In this document: piece after piece, positions 62,546 to 64,000 of the stretch
How positions within the stretch are numbered: position 1 is the stretch's first letter
Layout of the letters: every line of letters begins with the position of its first letter
NCBI RefSeq assembly: GCF_014201805.1
Contig: NZ_JACHFK010000008.1
Coordinates: 146,865-210,864 of the forward strand
From: Deinococcus metalli
GTDB lineage: Bacteria; Deinococcota; Deinococci; Deinococcales; Deinococcaceae
Direction of reading: 5' to 3'
DNA: 64,000 nt
Notes under the pieces: generated by a model
The model's input: only the letters and a program-made list of their open reading frames with translations
Databases searched by the model: none
Told to the model about the DNA's origin: nothing
Program-made: the position numbers and the translations under genes

Positions 62546-63862
62546 ATGACGGACACGCCGAGCGTCGTCTGGAACGAAATTGCGCTGGAGGCGATCCGTG
62601 CCGCGCCACCGGGGCCGCCGGTGGCCGCGCGGGCGCTGTTCATGCTGCACGCCGCCATATTTGACGCGTGGGCCGCGTACGACCGCACCGCGGTCGGCCT
62701 GCACTGGAAGGCCCAGACCCGCCGCCCCGCCGCCGAGCACAGCGAGGCCCGCCAGCGCACCGCCATGGCCTACGCCGCGTGCCGGGTCCTGAGCGACCTG
62801 TTCCCTGCGCGCGCCGCCACCTTCGCCGCGGTGCTGGACGACCTGGGCCTGGACGCGGCCCGCACCGACACCAATCCCGCCACGCCGCACGGCGTCGGCA
62901 ACCTCGCCGCCGCCGAAGTCCTGGCTGACCGGCACGGCGACGGCTCGAACCAGCTCCACGAGTACGCCGACACCACCGGCTACGCGCCCGTGAACACCCC
63001 CGAGCGCATCACCGACGGCGGGCGCTGGCAGCCGCTGCGCGTCAGCGACGGGTACGGCGGCTGGCAGGTGCAGAGCTTCGTCGCGCCGCACTGGGGGACC
63101 GTCACGCCCTTTGCCCTGAGCCGCCCCGACCAGTTCCAGCCCGCCCCGCCCGCCCGCTGGGGCACGCCGGAATTTCTGGAACAGGTGCGCGAGGTGCTCG
63201 CGTACTCCGCGACGCTCACGCCCATCCAGCAGGCCACCGCCGACTACTGGGCCGACGGCCCCGGCGGCGAGCTGCCCCCCGGTCACTGGACGCTGTTCGC
63301 CACGTTCGTCTCGGAACGCGACGGGCACGACGCCGCGCAGGACGCCCGCATGTTCCTCGCCGTGACGGGGGCGGTCATGGACGCCGGCGTGTCGTGCTGG
63401 GATGCCAAACGCCACTACGACTACGCGCAGCCCGCCAGCGCTGTCCGCTCGCTGCTGCGCGGCCGCGCCCTCCCCGGCTGGGACGGGCCCGGCAACCACG
63501 CTCCCCTCGCCTCCGCGTGGCGGCCGGGCACGGGCCGCACCCCTCCTTTTGCGGAGTACACCAGCGGGCACAGCACCTTCAGCGCGGCGGCCGCCACCGC
63601 CCTGCGCCTGATCACCGGCAGCGACGTGTTCGGGCACGGCGTGACCCTCCCCGTCGGGCACGGCGACGGCGTGAGTCTGGTGCGCCTGACGTGGGCGACC
63701 TTCAGCGACGCCGCGGACGAGGCGGGCCTGTCACGCCGCTACGGCGGCCTGCACTTCCGGGACGCGGACCTGGCGGGCCGCGCCGCCGGCCGCCAGATCG
63801 GCCAGCTGGCCGTATTGCGCGCCCTGCACCACTTCAACCCGAAGCTGCATCCCCTCACCTGA
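62546..63862 (+). CDS. Vanadium haloperoxidase-like / PAP2-superfamily protein
   Basis: A 438-residue alpha-helical protein. The three vanadate/phosphate-binding segments can be placed: DAKRHYDYAQPASAVR (usually K-x6-RP, here K-x6-QP, so the first Arg is Gln), EYTSGHSTFSAAAATAL (SGH) and LSRRYGGLHFRDAD (Rx4H-like). No signal peptide is seen. It may be a bromoperoxidase, a phosphatase or inactive; the Arg-to-Gln change weakens any peroxidase claim. A GGGGAGG site lies before ATG 62546. It is followed by a terminator hairpin. Confidence 0.8.
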   Translation: MTDTPSVVWNEIALEAIRAAPPGPPVAARALFMLHAAIFDAWAAYDRTAVGLHWKAQTRRPAAEHSEARQRTAMAYAACRVLSDLFPARAATFAAVLDDLGLDAARTDTNPATPHGVGNLAAAEVLADRHGDGSNQLHEYADTTGYAPVNTPERITDGGRWQPLRVSDGYGGWQVQSFVAPHWGTVTPFALSRPDQFQPAPPARWGTPEFLEQVREVLAYSATLTPIQQATADYWADGPGGELPPGHWTLFATFVSERDGHDAAQDARMFLAVTGAVMDAGVSCWDAKRHYDYAQPASAVRSLLRGRALPGWDGPGNHAPLASAWRPGTGRTPPFAEYTSGHSTFSAAAATALRLITGSDVFGHGVTLPVGHGDGVSLVRLTWATFSDAADEAGLSRRYGGLHFRDADLAGRAAGRQIGQLAVLRALHHFNPKLHPLT

Positions 63863-63884
63863 CGCTCGCGGGAGATACAGAGGA

Positions 63885-63914
63885 GCGCCCGTCCCCTCAA
63901 TGTGGGACAGGCGC
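63885..63914. terminator. Bidirectional terminator after the haloperoxidase-like gene
   Basis: GCGCCCGTCCC (63885-63895) pairs with GGGACAGGCGC (63904-63914) apart from one central mismatch, loop of eight, between convergent genes. Confidence 0.7.
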
Positions 63915-63931
63915 GGTCCAGAGGTATGGGT

Positions 63932-64000
63932 TCAGTGGTCGTAGGCGGCCCCGTACACCGGAATCGCCACCGTCGTCCGCACCGTCCCCCCCGACGTCAC
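63932..64000 (-). CDS. C-terminus of an unidentified protein (partial)
   Basis: Reading the minus strand in from the window end gives 22 residues, VTSGGTVRTTVAIPVYGAAY plus DH, then TGA at 63932-63934. It lies just after a bidirectional terminator and in the orientation expected for a convergent gene, so it is probably a true C-terminus. Too short to identify. Confidence 0.5.
   Translation of the reverse strand: MTSGGTVRTTVAIPVYGAAYDH

Overview
The window looks like chromosomal DNA of a Deinococcus species. Base composition is about 70% G+C. The gene set (NAMPT-type NAD salvage, C-H-H type CsoR, a pyrR-pyrB-pyrC cluster with a coding leader, orphan sugar transporters) fits that genus. Several genes lack a Shine-Dalgarno sequence and instead carry TANNNT exactly six bases before the ATG, the leaderless arrangement known from Deinococcus. 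The genus call is an inference from these traits; there is no rRNA here to confirm it.

Layout. 1-4400: a carbohydrate ABC transporter (binding protein cut by the window edge, two permeases) overlapping two Gfo/Idh/MocA dehydrogenases. 4400-9770: a hotdog thioesterase, a MerR regulator, then a glycerophosphodiester phosphodiesterase and an UgpBAE-like importer with no ATPase gene. 9900-14300: a copper island (copA facing copZ, a DUF305 protein and csoR), then thioredoxin 2. 14280-16140: a CstR-type persulfide sensor facing a persulfide dioxygenase-rhodanese. 16170-19180: hisIE/hisF, a stand-alone response regulator, a DUF72 protein. 19395-26880: nitrate assimilation, with nirB-nirD-hemD facing narB-narK. 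26977-31900: a secreted protein, an alpha/beta hydrolase, and the pyrR-pyrB-pyrC operon with its attenuator. 31900-41550: Hsp20, a phosphatidylserine-decarboxylase-like protein, cyclophilin, an Lrp regulator facing alanine dehydrogenase, an ABC exporter, an aldo/keto reductase, murA and a small ribbon-helix-helix-like protein. 41559-51313: envelope and housekeeping genes (NlpC/P60, MFS, hemC, asparaginase, endonuclease III, mscL, a PLP sulfhydrylase, a TM2 protein, a methyltransferase). 51342-55129: a large ATPase-TPR protein, the relic of a second methyltransferase, and a secreted protein. 55176-59780: a tightly overlapping six-gene NAD-salvage operon. 59872-64000: a secreted G8/beta-helix lipoprotein, a haloperoxidase-like protein and the tail of one more gene.

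The most interesting parts are: (i) the NAD operon (NAMPT, an AT-rich unknown gene, a small unknown protein, NADAR, PnuC, NadR) behind a dyad operator; (ii) the pyr leader, where a 25-codon ORF runs through an intrinsic terminator into the pyrR start, downstream of a PyrR-binding-loop match; (iii) a phosphatidylserine decarboxylase homologue lacking its pyruvoyl serine; (iv) a frameshifted methyltransferase duplicate beside a STAND-like ATPase; (v) the dyad-rich murA/RHH intergenic region. No tRNA, rRNA, CRISPR array, insertion sequence or phage gene was recognised.
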